Source: Dyadobacter soli
Lineage (GTDB): Bacteria; Bacteroidota; Bacteroidia; Cytophagales; Spirosomataceae
DNA length: 64,000 nt
Direction: 5' to 3'
Assembly (NCBI RefSeq): GCF_900101885.1
Contig: NZ_FNAN01000003.1
Span: 372,001 to 436,000 of the forward strand
Positions 8,075 through 16,905 of this stretch are shown piece after piece (within the stretch, counting starts at the first letter, position 1; each line of letters opens with the position of its first letter). The translations under genes and the position numbers were made by a program. The notes under the pieces are model-generated. The model did no database searches and had not been told where the DNA came from. It saw nothing but the letters and a program-made list of their open reading frames with translations.

Positions 8075-9814
8075 TTACTCCCAGTTAGGGTTTTGCGTCA
8101 GGTTGGTGTTCAACAGGCGCTCCTGTTTGGGGATCGGATAAAGGTAATCCCGGTTTTCCACAAACTTCTTGGTAATGTGCCCGTTGATGATAATGTTACC
8201 GCCCTTCACTCCATTTTCCAGCGACACGTCACTGCCCAGTTTCAGCAGCTGCGCACCTTTGATGTCGGGCTTGGTACCTTCGTAAATCACCACATCTACG
8301 GTTCCGTTCTTGTCCAGGTCATATGAGCCGGGGCCGGGGAAATACATGCCTTTGTATTGTTTCGTCAAAATCTGCCCTTCTTTCCAGCGGATGATATCGT
8401 CCCAGCGGAAGTAATTTTCCATTACCAGTTCGATGCGGCGCTCGCGGCGTATTTCGAGGATCACGCCCAGGTTTTTACCGCTGATCTGCGTGTATTGCGC
8501 AGCCTGGTAAGCGTCCGGATTGGCATTAGCCTGGTCCATATTGATGTTCGGCATGCCTACACGTTCGCGGGTGAGCTTGGTGGAAATATCGAGGTCGGCC
8601 TGGGTTAAAGTACCTCTTTCAGCTTTGGCTTCGGCGTAGTTGAGAAGCACTTCGGCGTAGCGGAAAATCGGCATGTCGGTAATATCCTTGTTGAAGGTAT
8701 CCCATTTCGGCGTTGATACGAATTTGATCAGTTGGTAACCTGTTACCGTCGCTCCGAATTCAGGCACGAGTTTGGCCGTTTCCCCGATCCGTGTGTACCC
8801 TGGAGTGCGGATGGTCTGCGCGAGGCGTGGATCGCGGTTTTGTACTTCATCGAAAAACTGCATCGTTTCATAGCCTTTCTTATCGGTGAAGCGGGAGCCG
8901 TCAGCCATCAGGTAGCTATTCACCAGTTTTTTCTCCAAACCCGGCCGGCCATACGACGCGGTCATGGTGTAGTAGTTGAGGTTATGGTAAACCTGTAATT
9001 CGTCGCTGAAATCCCGGGCCAGGATTACTTCGTCCGCAATCGCATTGTCCGACGAGAAAAGTTTCAGATAAGCAGTGGCTGGCGTGGCTTTGTAAATGGT
9101 GTAGCCGCTGTTCTTCATCAAATCTTCCGAAGCGGAAATGCTCGCGTCGAGAAACTTGTCGGCATTGGGCAAGTTGAATTCCGGGTGGTATTTGCGGAAT
9201 GTGCCTTCATATAACCCAATGCGGGATTTCAATGCCAATGCAGTCCATTTGGTTACGGTAGTCACCTGGCGGCTGGCGTCGAGGTTGGCGATCGCGTAAT
9301 CAATGTCTGCCATTACGGAGTCCATCACGAGCGCACGCGGGTCGCGTGCTTTGGTAAGCAACTCCTGGTCTTCGAGTTCGATGGTAGTCGAGTACCAGGG
9401 CACATCGCCGAAACGCCGCACTTTTTTGAAATAGAAATAAGCGCGGAAAAACCTGGCCAGACCATTGTATTTGGCCACAGCCTTCTTATCGGGGCATTTG
9501 CCGGAGTTTGCAAGGAAGTAATTGATGTTACGCAAATCGATCCACCGCCAGCCGTTCGCGTCGGTTTCGGTCGCTGGTACGACGCGCGTTCCCTGCAACT
9601 CGTCGCGCAAGCTCGTTTTGACTACATTATCAACATCTTCATTATACACATCTTCCGCACCGGGCAATGCACCGTAGAAGGAATTGGTATAAAGTAAAAG
9701 GTCGTTTTCTGTATTGAAAAACGTCTCCGGCGAGATCGCGTCTTGCGGGAGCTGTTCCAGGTCACAGGCCGAGAGGCCCATGGTAATGGCTATAATGCTA
9801 AATATTTTTTTCAT
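8075..9814 (-). CDS. SusD/RagB-family outer-membrane lipoprotein
   Basis: Nutrient-binding lipoprotein of 579 residues. Lipobox at GLSAC (Cys 17), then the conserved N-terminal SusD phrase beginning LEQLPQDAISPETFF, the ARFFRAYFYFKKV helix, and a C-terminal RERRIELVMENYFRWDDI block that is characteristic of the family, ending NLTQNPNWE. The start is 15 bases after the SusC stop. Works as a lid and binding protein on the SusC barrel. Contains a late acidic DLDKNGTVDV segment that resembles a calcium-binding loop. Substrate unknown. Confidence 0.94.
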   Translation of the reverse strand: MKKIFSIIAITMGLSACDLEQLPQDAISPETFFNTENDLLLYTNSFYGALPGAEDVYNEDVDNVVKTSLRDELQGTRVVPATETDANGWRWIDLRNINYFLANSGKCPDKKAVAKYNGLARFFRAYFYFKKVRRFGDVPWYSTTIELEDQELLTKARDPRALVMDSVMADIDYAIANLDASRQVTTVTKWTALALKSRIGLYEGTFRKYHPEFNLPNADKFLDASISASEDLMKNSGYTIYKATPATAYLKLFSSDNAIADEVILARDFSDELQVYHNLNYYTMTASYGRPGLEKKLVNSYLMADGSRFTDKKGYETMQFFDEVQNRDPRLAQTIRTPGYTRIGETAKLVPEFGATVTGYQLIKFVSTPKWDTFNKDITDMPIFRYAEVLLNYAEAKAERGTLTQADLDISTKLTRERVGMPNINMDQANANPDAYQAAQYTQISGKNLGVILEIRRERRIELVMENYFRWDDIIRWKEGQILTKQYKGMYFPGPGSYDLDKNGTVDVVIYEGTKPDIKGAQLLKLGSDVSLENGVKGGNIIINGHITKKFVENRDYLYPIPKQERLLNTNLTQNPNWE

Positions 9815-9829
9815 CGGTAAGGATACCTT

Positions 9830-12800
9830 TTAGAATGTGACGTTTAAACCGACAGAGATGGTTTTCGACATGGGGTAAGTACGGCCATTGGTAGCATCGC
9901 CGTCGAATGCTTCCGGATCGATGTATTTCGAGCGGAGCGGTGTGTAAGTCAGCAGATTCTCTCCGCTGATGTAAATGCGTGCTCTCGGAATGCGCACCAG
10001 CTTGCTGATCTTTTCGGGAACAGTATAGCCGATCACGACATTTTTCAGGCGCAAGTAACCGACATTCTGGATGTAACGGTCGTTAACCGCGTTCAGGTCG
10101 CCTCCGGCATTAAGCGCCGTGTAGCCCCTCAGTACAGGGAAATAGGCGTTCGGGTTTTCAGGCGACCAGATGTCGCTGCCGAAATCCTCGGGAATGAACG
10201 AGTAGTACGGACGCGAGTAAGGCCCCCAGAATTTATCCGCATTGTTACCCGGATACCAGTTCTTTTTGAGAATACCCTGCGCCAATGCAGAAATATCGAA
10301 GCCATTCCAGGAAGCACCGAGGTTGATACCATAGCGGTAGCGGGCGCGGTTGTTACCCACCTTTTTCAAATCGCCGTGGTCGCCCAGCGTGTTTGCGCCC
10401 TGGTCGATCTTGCCGTCGTTGTTCAGGTCTGCGAATTTTAGGTCGCCGGCCTGCAACTTGCTCCATTCGCCGGGTGCGCTCAGGCGCTGCTTGTTCACGA
10501 TCGCCTGGTCGATCTTGTAGGCCTGTGCCTCTTCGTTGCTCTGGAACATACCGTCGATCTGGTAACCCCACATTTCACCGATTTCCTGGCCTACATAAGG
10601 GTTGGACAGCGTTTTGTTCGGGTTGTCGTATTTGGTAACCTCTGATTTGGAATCCGAGACAACGAACGAGACATTATATGAGAATGGCTTGCCGGCAACC
10701 TTGAAGCGATCGGCCCAGCCGAGGGTCAGCTCGAAACCTTTGGTCTGGATATCGCCTGCATTTTGGGTAGGAACGGTCGCACCGTAAACGGAGGGGAGTA
10801 CCTGGCCAGGTACGAGGATGCCCGTGGTGTTACGGATGTAGCCGTCGAAGGAAATATTCAGGCGGTTTTTCAGCAAAGTCGCGTCCAGACCGATGTTGGA
10901 AGTCGTGGCCGATTCCCAGGTCAGTCCGGCCGAAATAGGTGCCGGGCTGCTCACATATTGCAGTTTCTGACCATTGGTAATCCAGGTCGACTGCGCCGTA
11001 GGCATCATAGGAACGTAAGGATAGAAGCTGGCCGATGTAGGCTTATCGTTGAACTTCGGGGGCAGCTGGTTACCCAATGTTCCGTAAGAGGCGCGGAGTT
11101 TCAGGTTGTTGACCACATTGCGCGCGGTTTCGAAGAAATTCTCCTCGCTGATCCGCCATCCTGCCGATACCGAAGGGAAAAAGCCATTGCGACGGCCCGA
11201 GCCGAAACGCGATGTCCCGTCGAGACGGCCGTTTACTTCGAACAGGTATTTGCCCTGGTAATCGTAATTGGCGCGGAAGAATGCGCCGAATAGCTCGTAC
11301 TCATAAGCGCCGCCGCTCGCCAGTTGCTCGCCGGTACCAAGGTTGAGGTCGCTGATACTTTCCGAAAGCAGGTTCTTGCGTGAACCGGCCAATACCTGGT
11401 GCTTGCGCGTTTCGTAGTTAATACCCGCCGTCGCGCTCACATAGTGCTTGCCGAAAGTGTGGTTGTAAGACGAGAATACGTTCACGACATTCTGGGGATC
11501 GAACCAGAATTCCTTCTTCAACTGGTCGGTATTGTAGTTGGGCACGGTGGTCATAATGCCCGGCTGGACCGAATAGGTTGCGACAGCGGAACGGTACCAG
11601 TCGTCGGTAATGTAGAACGAGTAAGAGTGGTTCGCAGTCAGGTTCCAGTTTTTAGCCAGACTCAATTCCACGGTGTTGATCGTCGTCAGTTCATGCACTT
11701 TTTGTTCACCGCCTGCGACACCTTTCAACAAGTTGGCAAACAAACCGTCACCAATGGAATAGTTGTTTTTCAATGTGTTGTAGGTAGGCGTGCCATCGGG
11801 GTTGCGCGGTGCATAAATAGGCAATGCGTGCACGGTAATAGCCACGAAGTTGCTGTTGGCCCCACCTTCCAGACCCGGATATTTATACCTCGAATCGAAG
11901 TACTGGGTATTGTTGCTCACTTTCAGCCACGGCGTCAGCTGTGCATTGATCTTGCTGCGCAAGGTATAGGATTTGAAGTTGTCGGTATTAATCCGCATGA
12001 TGCCATCCTTCGAAAACATTGAACCCGAGAGGAAGTAATTCACCTTATCGGTACCGCCGGAGAGGTTTACATTATGCTGCTGCGATGGCTGCTGCATATC
12101 GAAAATTGTATTCCACCAGTCGTAGTTACCATAATAGTTGTAAATGTCTTTTCCATTCACATTCTTCACTACTACCCACGGACGGGCCGGATTTTCGGTT
12201 TTGTCGTAGCGGCGCGCTTCGATTTCCTTGTAATCTTCCTCCGAATAGCGGGTGTAGCTGTTACCTGTCGCGCGGATGAATGCTTCATCGTTAATTTTCA
12301 CGTATTCATAACCATTGGTCATAAAATTGGTATTAATAGTAGGTTTTGACCAGCCGAAGTTATTGCTGTAAGAAACCGTTGTCTTGCCGTTCTTCGCGGT
12401 TTTGGTAGTAACCAAAATCACCCCGAATGCACCACGTGCACCATAAATGGCCGAAGCCGCGGCATCTTTCAATACGGAAACCGACTCCACATCGCCAGGG
12501 TTGATGCGGTTAATGTCGCCCGGGATACCGTCGATCAGTACCAACGGAGGGGCGCTGCCGCTGATGGAAGTTTCCCCGCGCACGTTCAATGCACCTCCCT
12601 TACCCGGCTGGCCGGTGTTGAAAGTGATGTTCAGGTTGGGTACCATTCCTTGCAGGATCTGCGTCATGTTGTTCAAAGGCCGGTTTTCAAGGTCTTTGGC
12701 CTGGACCTGCGATACCGCGCCAGTCAGGTTCACACGTTTCTGCGTTCCATAACCCACCACTACCAGTTCCGACAATGCCTTGTTGTCGGCGGCCAGCGTT

Positions 12801-13444
12801 ACATTCACTTCGGTGCGGTTACCTACCACTACTTCCTGCGAAACATACCCTACAAAGCTGAAAACCAGCGCCGATTCCACATTTGGTACGGTGATTTCAA
12901 ACTTTCCGTTGCCGTCGGTGGTGGTACCCTGCGAAGTTCCCTTCACGACAATGCTTACGCCCGGTAGCGTACCCTGGCCGTCGGAAGAAGATACCGTTCC
13001 GCGGACCTGGATTTCGGTGGGCAATACATATTGAAGCAGTTTTTCTTCCAGCTCCGGGATCACCGATTCTTCGCGGTTCACGCGGGTTTTGGCGAGCACG
13101 ATCTGGTTGTTGATCAGCTTGTAATTGATCCCGCGAGGGGCCAGCAGCTGATCCAGTACTTTGGATAATTTCTGGTTTTTAACATCGATAGTCACGTTTT
13201 CCTTCACGGAAACCCGGCTGCTGTAAACAAAGCGGGTGTTGGCACGGGCCTGGATCTCATTCAGGGCCTGTTTGAGCGAAACGTTGCGAAGTGTGAGCGT
13301 CATGTCCTTGCTCAGCACAGACTGGGCCGCAGTTTCCTTCGCATAGCTGCCGGCTGCGAGCGAGACGGCAAGAATCCATTGAAGCAGTCCAATGCGCATA
13401 ATTTTTCGCCAGTCGACCGGCTTGTTACGTACTGTTTTTTGCAT
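9830..13444 (-). CDS. SusC/RagA-family TonB-dependent outer-membrane transporter with STN domain
   Basis: TonB-dependent importer. The open frame extends to 13486, but the ATG at 13444 is preferred: it leaves a short basic N-terminus, then a signal peptide (IGLLQWILAVSLAAGSYA). STN domain follows (DMTLTLRNVSLKQALNEI onward), then the carboxypeptidase-regulatory-like domain (GTLPGVSIVVKGTSQG, FSFVGYVSQ), the SusC motif LVVVGYGTQKRVNLTGAV, plug and a beta-barrel ending SVGLNVTF. FecR and sigma genes sit upstream and SusD 15 bases downstream. A late DLNNDGKIDQGANTLGD segment is a dockerin-like calcium loop common in SusC barrels. Confidence 0.94.
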   Translation of the reverse strand: MQKTVRNKPVDWRKIMRIGLLQWILAVSLAAGSYAKETAAQSVLSKDMTLTLRNVSLKQALNEIQARANTRFVYSSRVSVKENVTIDVKNQKLSKVLDQLLAPRGINYKLINNQIVLAKTRVNREESVIPELEEKLLQYVLPTEIQVRGTVSSSDGQGTLPGVSIVVKGTSQGTTTDGNGKFEITVPNVESALVFSFVGYVSQEVVVGNRTEVNVTLAADNKALSELVVVGYGTQKRVNLTGAVSQVQAKDLENRPLNNMTQILQGMVPNLNITFNTGQPGKGGALNVRGETSISGSAPPLVLIDGIPGDINRINPGDVESVSVLKDAAASAIYGARGAFGVILVTTKTAKNGKTTVSYSNNFGWSKPTINTNFMTNGYEYVKINDEAFIRATGNSYTRYSEEDYKEIEARRYDKTENPARPWVVVKNVNGKDIYNYYGNYDWWNTIFDMQQPSQQHNVNLSGGTDKVNYFLSGSMFSKDGIMRINTDNFKSYTLRSKINAQLTPWLKVSNNTQYFDSRYKYPGLEGGANSNFVAITVHALPIYAPRNPDGTPTYNTLKNNYSIGDGLFANLLKGVAGGEQKVHELTTINTVELSLAKNWNLTANHSYSFYITDDWYRSAVATYSVQPGIMTTVPNYNTDQLKKEFWFDPQNVVNVFSSYNHTFGKHYVSATAGINYETRKHQVLAGSRKNLLSESISDLNLGTGEQLASGGAYEYELFGAFFRANYDYQGKYLFEVNGRLDGTSRFGSGRRNGFFPSVSAGWRISEENFFETARNVVNNLKLRASYGTLGNQLPPKFNDKPTSASFYPYVPMMPTAQSTWITNGQKLQYVSSPAPISAGLTWESATTSNIGLDATLLKNRLNISFDGYIRNTTGILVPGQVLPSVYGATVPTQNAGDIQTKGFELTLGWADRFKVAGKPFSYNVSFVVSDSKSEVTKYDNPNKTLSNPYVGQEIGEMWGYQIDGMFQSNEEAQAYKIDQAIVNKQRLSAPGEWSKLQAGDLKFADLNNDGKIDQGANTLGDHGDLKKVGNNRARYRYGINLGASWNGFDISALAQGILKKNWYPGNNADKFWGPYSRPYYSFIPEDFGSDIWSPENPNAYFPVLRGYTALNAGGDLNAVNDRYIQNVGYLRLKNVVIGYTVPEKISKLVRIPRARIYISGENLLTYTPLRSKYIDPEAFDGDATNGRTYPMSKTISVGLNVTF

Positions 13445-13526
13445 AATTTTGATTGTCTGATGGTTAGGCACTGTTGGATAAAACATCCTTTTGAAACGGT
13501 GGTACGAAGAAAAAGGATGGCATTTG

Positions 13527-13561
13527 GGCCGGGTAGTGGTGGTACACTTCCGGCCTTTTTT
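13527..13561 (+). terminator. Terminator-like hairpin, plus-strand orientation, in the second FecR-SusC gap
   Basis: GGCCGG (13527-13532) pairs with CCGGCC (13550-13555) across a 17-base loop, followed by TTTTTT on the plus strand. It is opposite to every gene nearby and sits in the same place as the hairpin at 4797-4828 of the sister cassette, though the stem sequences differ. Possibly the 3' end of an antisense RNA covering the susC leader. Confidence 0.5.
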
Positions 13562-13607
13562 ACGGTGGTACGGACGGGTTCATAAGTTGATGGGTAGCTA
13601 TTAAGGA

Positions 13608-14633
13608 TTATTCACATGGTTCTCCGTTGATCGTGATGTTATTGCCTGAAATAGTGTAAGTTACTTCGAGAGAGGTGCAGAGCATTTCCAGGATGCTCGG
13701 GAACGCCTGAGATTCCAGATTGGCGGTCAGGCCGCATCTGGCGAGGCCGGGGTTCGCGAGTGAAATCGATACATTGAATCGCTTTTCGAGCTGTTCGATC
13801 ACCTGGTTGAGCGGTGTTTCTTCAAACACGATGGTAACCGGCTCGTAAATCTCCTTTTTGGTTTGCGGAGGCAATGTTTTGGAGGTCAGTTTTTTGGAAT
13901 CCAGCTCAAACAATGCCTGCTGCTGCGGTTTTAACACCACTTCCTGCCTGTCGAACGATTTGCCCGCCGCGGTTACCTGCACGCTGCCCGTTACGACATC
14001 AACCTGGAATTTTTTCTGGCTTTCGATCGCCTTCACATTGAAGCTCGTCCCCAGCACGCGGATGATCATTTCGCCGCTTTTGATATTGAATGGGCGTGTC
14101 TTGTCTTTTGTTACATCAAAAAAACCTTCTCCGGAAAATATCACGAATCGCTTGTTGGTAGCAAATGCGGTGTGGTACTCGATGATGGCATTCGGATGCA
14201 TGGTCACCACGCTGCCGTCGGGGAGTTTGTGGCGCACAATCTGCTTCCCGGTGTTTTTGAAAGTAGTAACCGGCAATGCTTTCGACGGATCGGTTCTCTG
14301 CCCTTTGATAGTCATTTCCGGCAATTGAACAGATTTCAAATTTCCAACCAGGAAAACGCCCACCGCTATGAGTACCGAAGCCGCTATACCTGCCAGCCAA
14401 TGCAATTGCAACCGGCGGAGGGGCCGCTCTTCCACCATACCCAGTTCCTGCCGTATGTTCCCGAATGTTCCCTGCCTGATTTCGTCCTGTTCCGCATCCG
14501 GCAAATGATCCAAGTAGCGCGGCTCGCCTTGCAGCGATGCATACCAGGCTTCTACGACTTCTTTTTCTGCATCGGTGCATTCACCGGACAGGTATTTTTC
14601 GAGTAATGCGGGCGGAATACCGTTTGGCTTCAT
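13608..14633 (-). CDS. FecR-family anti-sigma factor
   Basis: Anti-sigma regulator of 341 residues. The N-terminal phrase LLEKYLSGECTDAEKEVVEAWYAS is typical of Bacteroidetes FecR proteins; a single membrane helix follows (about 86-103, GIAASVLIAVGVFLVGNL). The periplasmic FecR domain has HKLPDGSVVTMHPNA, SGEGFFDV and VLGTSFNVKA, and the C-terminal DUF4974-like part covers about 270-340. It lies between the sigma gene (72 bases upstream) and the STN-SusC (164 bases downstream), the standard order of a trans-envelope signalling cassette. Confidence 0.93.
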   Translation of the reverse strand: MKPNGIPPALLEKYLSGECTDAEKEVVEAWYASLQGEPRYLDHLPDAEQDEIRQGTFGNIRQELGMVEERPLRRLQLHWLAGIAASVLIAVGVFLVGNLKSVQLPEMTIKGQRTDPSKALPVTTFKNTGKQIVRHKLPDGSVVTMHPNAIIEYHTAFATNKRFVIFSGEGFFDVTKDKTRPFNIKSGEMIIRVLGTSFNVKAIESQKKFQVDVVTGSVQVTAAGKSFDRQEVVLKPQQQALFELDSKKLTSKTLPPQTKKEIYEPVTIVFEETPLNQVIEQLEKRFNVSISLANPGLARCGLTANLESQAFPSILEMLCTSLEVTYTISGNNITINGEPCE

Positions 14634-14705
14634 GAGATCGGGGATGTTGTCATCCGGGAAGTCGTGCGCCGAAAGGGTAACCCTTAGTGGTTTTTGAAAT
14701 TTTTT

Positions 14706-15293
14706 TTAAAAAGAAGAAAACAGGATCATCGCGCAGATCATATGCTCCTTCAAATGCTCTTTCAGGATGCGCAACGCCTTGGTAATGTGCTGCTCTACGG
14801 TTTTTTCAGAAATGTTGAGCTGTTCACCGATCTGCTTGTTAGAAAAGCCCTGACGGCTCAGCGTGAAAACTTCGTGGCATTTGGGCGAAAGTAAATGCAG
14901 GCCTTCCTCGTAGCGATTCTGGAGGTCGGAGGCGAGGGTAGGCTGGTCGGCAAACTCGGAGGTTTCGCTGCGATGGATCTCCCACTGGCCGTAGTGGTGC
15001 TGGCGGGTATACTCTTTCCGATAGAAAGATATGATTAGCCGTTTGGCAATTGTAAACAGGAACGAGCGGCCGCATTGCACCTGGTTTTGGCGACGTTGCT
15101 GCCAGAGACTGACAAAAAGCTCCTGGACGATTTCCTGCGCCGTGAACCGCTCGTTGACCTTTGAGTAAGCGTAATTGAACAAGGTTTTGAAGTAGCGGTC
15201 GTAAAGTTCCGCAAAGGCCAGCTCATCGTCCTGCTCACTGATCAGCGCAAGGATATTTTCATCGGAACAGGTCGCGTAAAAGTTGTTCATCAT
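14706..15293 (-). CDS. ECF RNA polymerase sigma factor (Bacteroidetes expansion family)
   Basis: Sigma-70 family protein of 195 residues. Region 2 at about 27-90 (FAELYDRYFKTLFNYAYSKV, QEIVQELFVSLWQQR) and region 4 at about 130-180 with the helix-turn-helix FSNKQIGEQLNISEKTVEQHI. First gene of the FecR/SusC/SusD/phosphoesterase operon; expected to be held by the neighbouring FecR. As in the other cassette the last residues are hydrophobic (MICAMILFSSF), here only 11 long. The ATG at 15293 overlaps a second Met codon at 15290, so the exact start may differ by one residue. Confidence 0.92.
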   Translation of the reverse strand: MMNNFYATCSDENILALISEQDDELAFAELYDRYFKTLFNYAYSKVNERFTAQEIVQELFVSLWQQRRQNQVQCGRSFLFTIAKRLIISFYRKEYTRQHHYGQWEIHRSETSEFADQPTLASDLQNRYEEGLHLLSPKCHEVFTLSRQGFSNKQIGEQLNISEKTVEQHITKALRILKEHLKEHMICAMILFSSF

Positions 15294-15513
15294 GAAGATA
15301 GCCTTTTAATAATCTGGTTATTTCGCTGGAAAGCGGTACAAAATTCGTACTTAAATTTGTGACTTAACTCTTTAAACAGATTAAGTATTCTCGTACTTTT
15401 TTTTACTTTCTTAACATAAACTTAACATTTTCCGGGAATCTTCGGGGAAATTTTATGTAACTAGTTGTTGAGTTAGTACTCTGAATGACAATACTTCCAC
15501 GACGCCACATTCA

Positions 15514-16218
15514 ATGAATAACTATCCCCAGGCCTCCCGCATTCTCGTGGCCATCGACTGCATCATTTTCGGATTCGACGGAAAGGATATCAAGCTGCTG
15601 CTGATCAAAAGGAATTTCGAGCCCGAAAAAGGCAAATGGTCGCTCATGGGCGGCTTCCTGAATGCCGACGAAGACCTGGCCGACGGCGCGGCACGCATTC
15701 TGAACAACCTCACGGGCCTCGAAGACATTTACGTCGAACAGCTCGAAACCTTCGGCAAAGCAGACCGCGACCCGGGTGAGCGCACAGTTTCCGTCGTTTT
15801 TTTTGCATTGATCAAGATTGACGACCACGATTCAGAAGCGGTAAAGAGCCATAATGCATCCTGGATCACCCTCGACGCCCGCCCGAAACTGATTTTCGAC
15901 CACGAACAGATGGTCAACAGGGCCATCGAGCACCTTAAATACAATGCAGCCCTGCACCCGATCGGCTTCGAACTCCTGCCCGAGCGTTTCACAATCCCGC
16001 AGCTCCAAAAGCTCTACGAAGCCATTTACACGATCCCCATCGATCGCCGCAATTTCAGCCGAAAGCTGCTTTCAACCGGGTTACTTATCGATACGGGGCA
16101 GAAGAACAATAATAGTGCTACTAAGAAAGCTACGCTTTACAAGCTGGATGCCGAGCGGTACAAGACGAAATTCCATTCGTTCTGGAATTTTATGCCGGAT
16201 TCTATGAAGAGTAATTAA
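15514..16218 (+). CDS. araR: Nudix-family transcriptional regulator of arabinose use (AraR-like)
   Basis: Regulator of 234 residues. An N-terminal Nudix fold (about 8-125) carries a degenerate Nudix box: GGFLNADEDLADGAARILNNLTGL lacks the REVxEE core, so hydrolysis is unlikely and the domain should act as a ligand sensor. A C-terminal winged helix follows (about 150-225, FTIPQLQKLYEAIYTIPIDR). This is the architecture of AraR in Bacteroides, a repressor of arabinose genes relieved by L-arabinose (established knowledge). Placement just ahead of araBAD on the same strand supports the role here. A dyad overlapping the -7 element of araB (16826-16847) is a candidate target. Confidence 0.85.
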   Translation: MNNYPQASRILVAIDCIIFGFDGKDIKLLLIKRNFEPEKGKWSLMGGFLNADEDLADGAARILNNLTGLEDIYVEQLETFGKADRDPGERTVSVVFFALIKIDDHDSEAVKSHNASWITLDARPKLIFDHEQMVNRAIEHLKYNAALHPIGFELLPERFTIPQLQKLYEAIYTIPIDRRNFSRKLLSTGLLIDTGQKNNNSATKKATLYKLDAERYKTKFHSFWNFMPDSMKSN

Positions 16219-16291
16219 AGGGGAGGAAGGGGAGGAAGGAGGAAATGGAGGAAGAACGGGCGGTCCCCGTTGGGCGTAGTGCGCGCTTGCG

Positions 16292-16424
16292 CGCTGGTGC
16301 AAATCTCTTGATTTGTACTTACTATTCGCAGGCCTCCGGCCGGTCGGGACGGCGAAGACGACGTTGCTGTACGGCCGGGCCGGAGGCCTGCGAATACTTA
16401 GTCACGAAGGTTGACCTTCGCGCC
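16292..16424. repeat. Triple-hairpin intergenic repeat, copy 1
   Basis: Three nested or adjacent inverted repeats: CAAATC-tctt-GATTTG (16300-16315); a 21-base arm 16321-16341 pairing with 16378-16398 with one mismatch, core GCAGGCCTCCGGCC; and CGAAGGT-tg-ACCTTCG (16405-16420). Same order, spacing and ends as copy 2. Confidence 0.8.
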
Positions 16425-16437
16425 TGGCCTCTCAAAT

Positions 16438-16609
16438 CGCGTAGCGATGGAACATTAGTAGCAACGGAAATGCAGAGAATTCCCGAAATCCCGTTAGGGA
16501 TGTGACAACAAAAAGCACGCTGCCGAAAATCGCAGATGCGTGGTTGTTACATGCCCAAGGGCATTTGATTGCCGTTCCTGATAATGCTTTGCTACCAGTA
16601 TTACATGCC
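16438..16609. repeat. Imperfect inverted pair of a second intergenic repeat
   Basis: The left unit (16438-16508) holds ACATTAGTAGCAACGG and TCCCGTTAGGGATGTGACAAC; the right unit (16543-16609), read on the other strand, holds TGTAATACTGGTAGCAAAGC and GCCCTTGGGCATGTAACAAC. The two are diverged copies facing each other about 35 bases apart, each with its own small dyad (TCCCGTTAGGGA; TGCCCTTGGGCA). Confidence 0.6.
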
Positions 16610-16642
16610 TGACTTCATTTGTACGTCACACGGTGGTGCAAA

Positions 16643-16776
16643 CGCTGGTGCAAATCTCCTGATTTGAACGCACTATTTGCAGGCCTCTGGCCGGTCGCTA
16701 CTACACGATGTCGTTGTTGCGGCTTTGACCGGCCGGAGGCCTGCGAATAGTGGGCACGAAGGTGGGCCTTCGCGCC
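16643..16776. repeat. Triple-hairpin intergenic repeat, copy 2
   Basis: Direct-orientation copy of the element at 16292-16424: CAAATC-tcct-GATTTG, a long arm pair with core GCAGGCCTCTGGCCGGTC against GACCGGCCGGAGGCCTGC, and CGAAGG-tggg-CCTTCG. The variable loop of the long arm differs strongly from copy 1 while the arms are kept, which suggests pressure on structure. Confidence 0.8.
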
Positions 16777-16825
16777 AGCTCGCTGCGCTCGCTTAAAATT
16801 TAAATTGTGTCATTATAACACTAAA

Positions 16826-16847
16826 AACAAATTTATTTATATTTGTT
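16826..16847 (+). promoter_or_regulatory. Candidate AraR operator overlapping the araB -7 element
   Basis: AACAAAT (16826-16832) and ATTTGTT (16841-16847) form an inverted repeat with an 8-base spacer. The right arm is part of TATATTTG (16838-16845), which matches the Bacteroidetes -7 consensus TAnnTTTG, so a protein bound here would block the promoter. No clear -33 element is seen. That AraR is the binder is inference. Confidence 0.5.
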
Positions 16848-16905
16848 AGGTGATAAGTTAAATAAATGCGTCAAATTGGTCTGAAAACATCCTAAACCGA
16901 CATTT

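Larger units (their letters stand above)
16219..16905. other. 687-base intergenic mosaic of hairpin repeats between araR and araB
   Basis: No convincing gene. It begins with a purine-rich stretch (16219-16260), then holds two copies of a 133-134-base element made of three hairpins (16292-16424 and 16643-16776), an inverted pair of another repeat between them (16438-16609), and finally the AT-rich promoter/operator of araB. Confidence 0.75.

Noticed and set aside
16292..16424. Structured element ahead of araB considered as a riboswitch
   Set aside because: It occurs twice in the same gap and lies upstream of the likely araB promoter, so it would not be in the araB leader.
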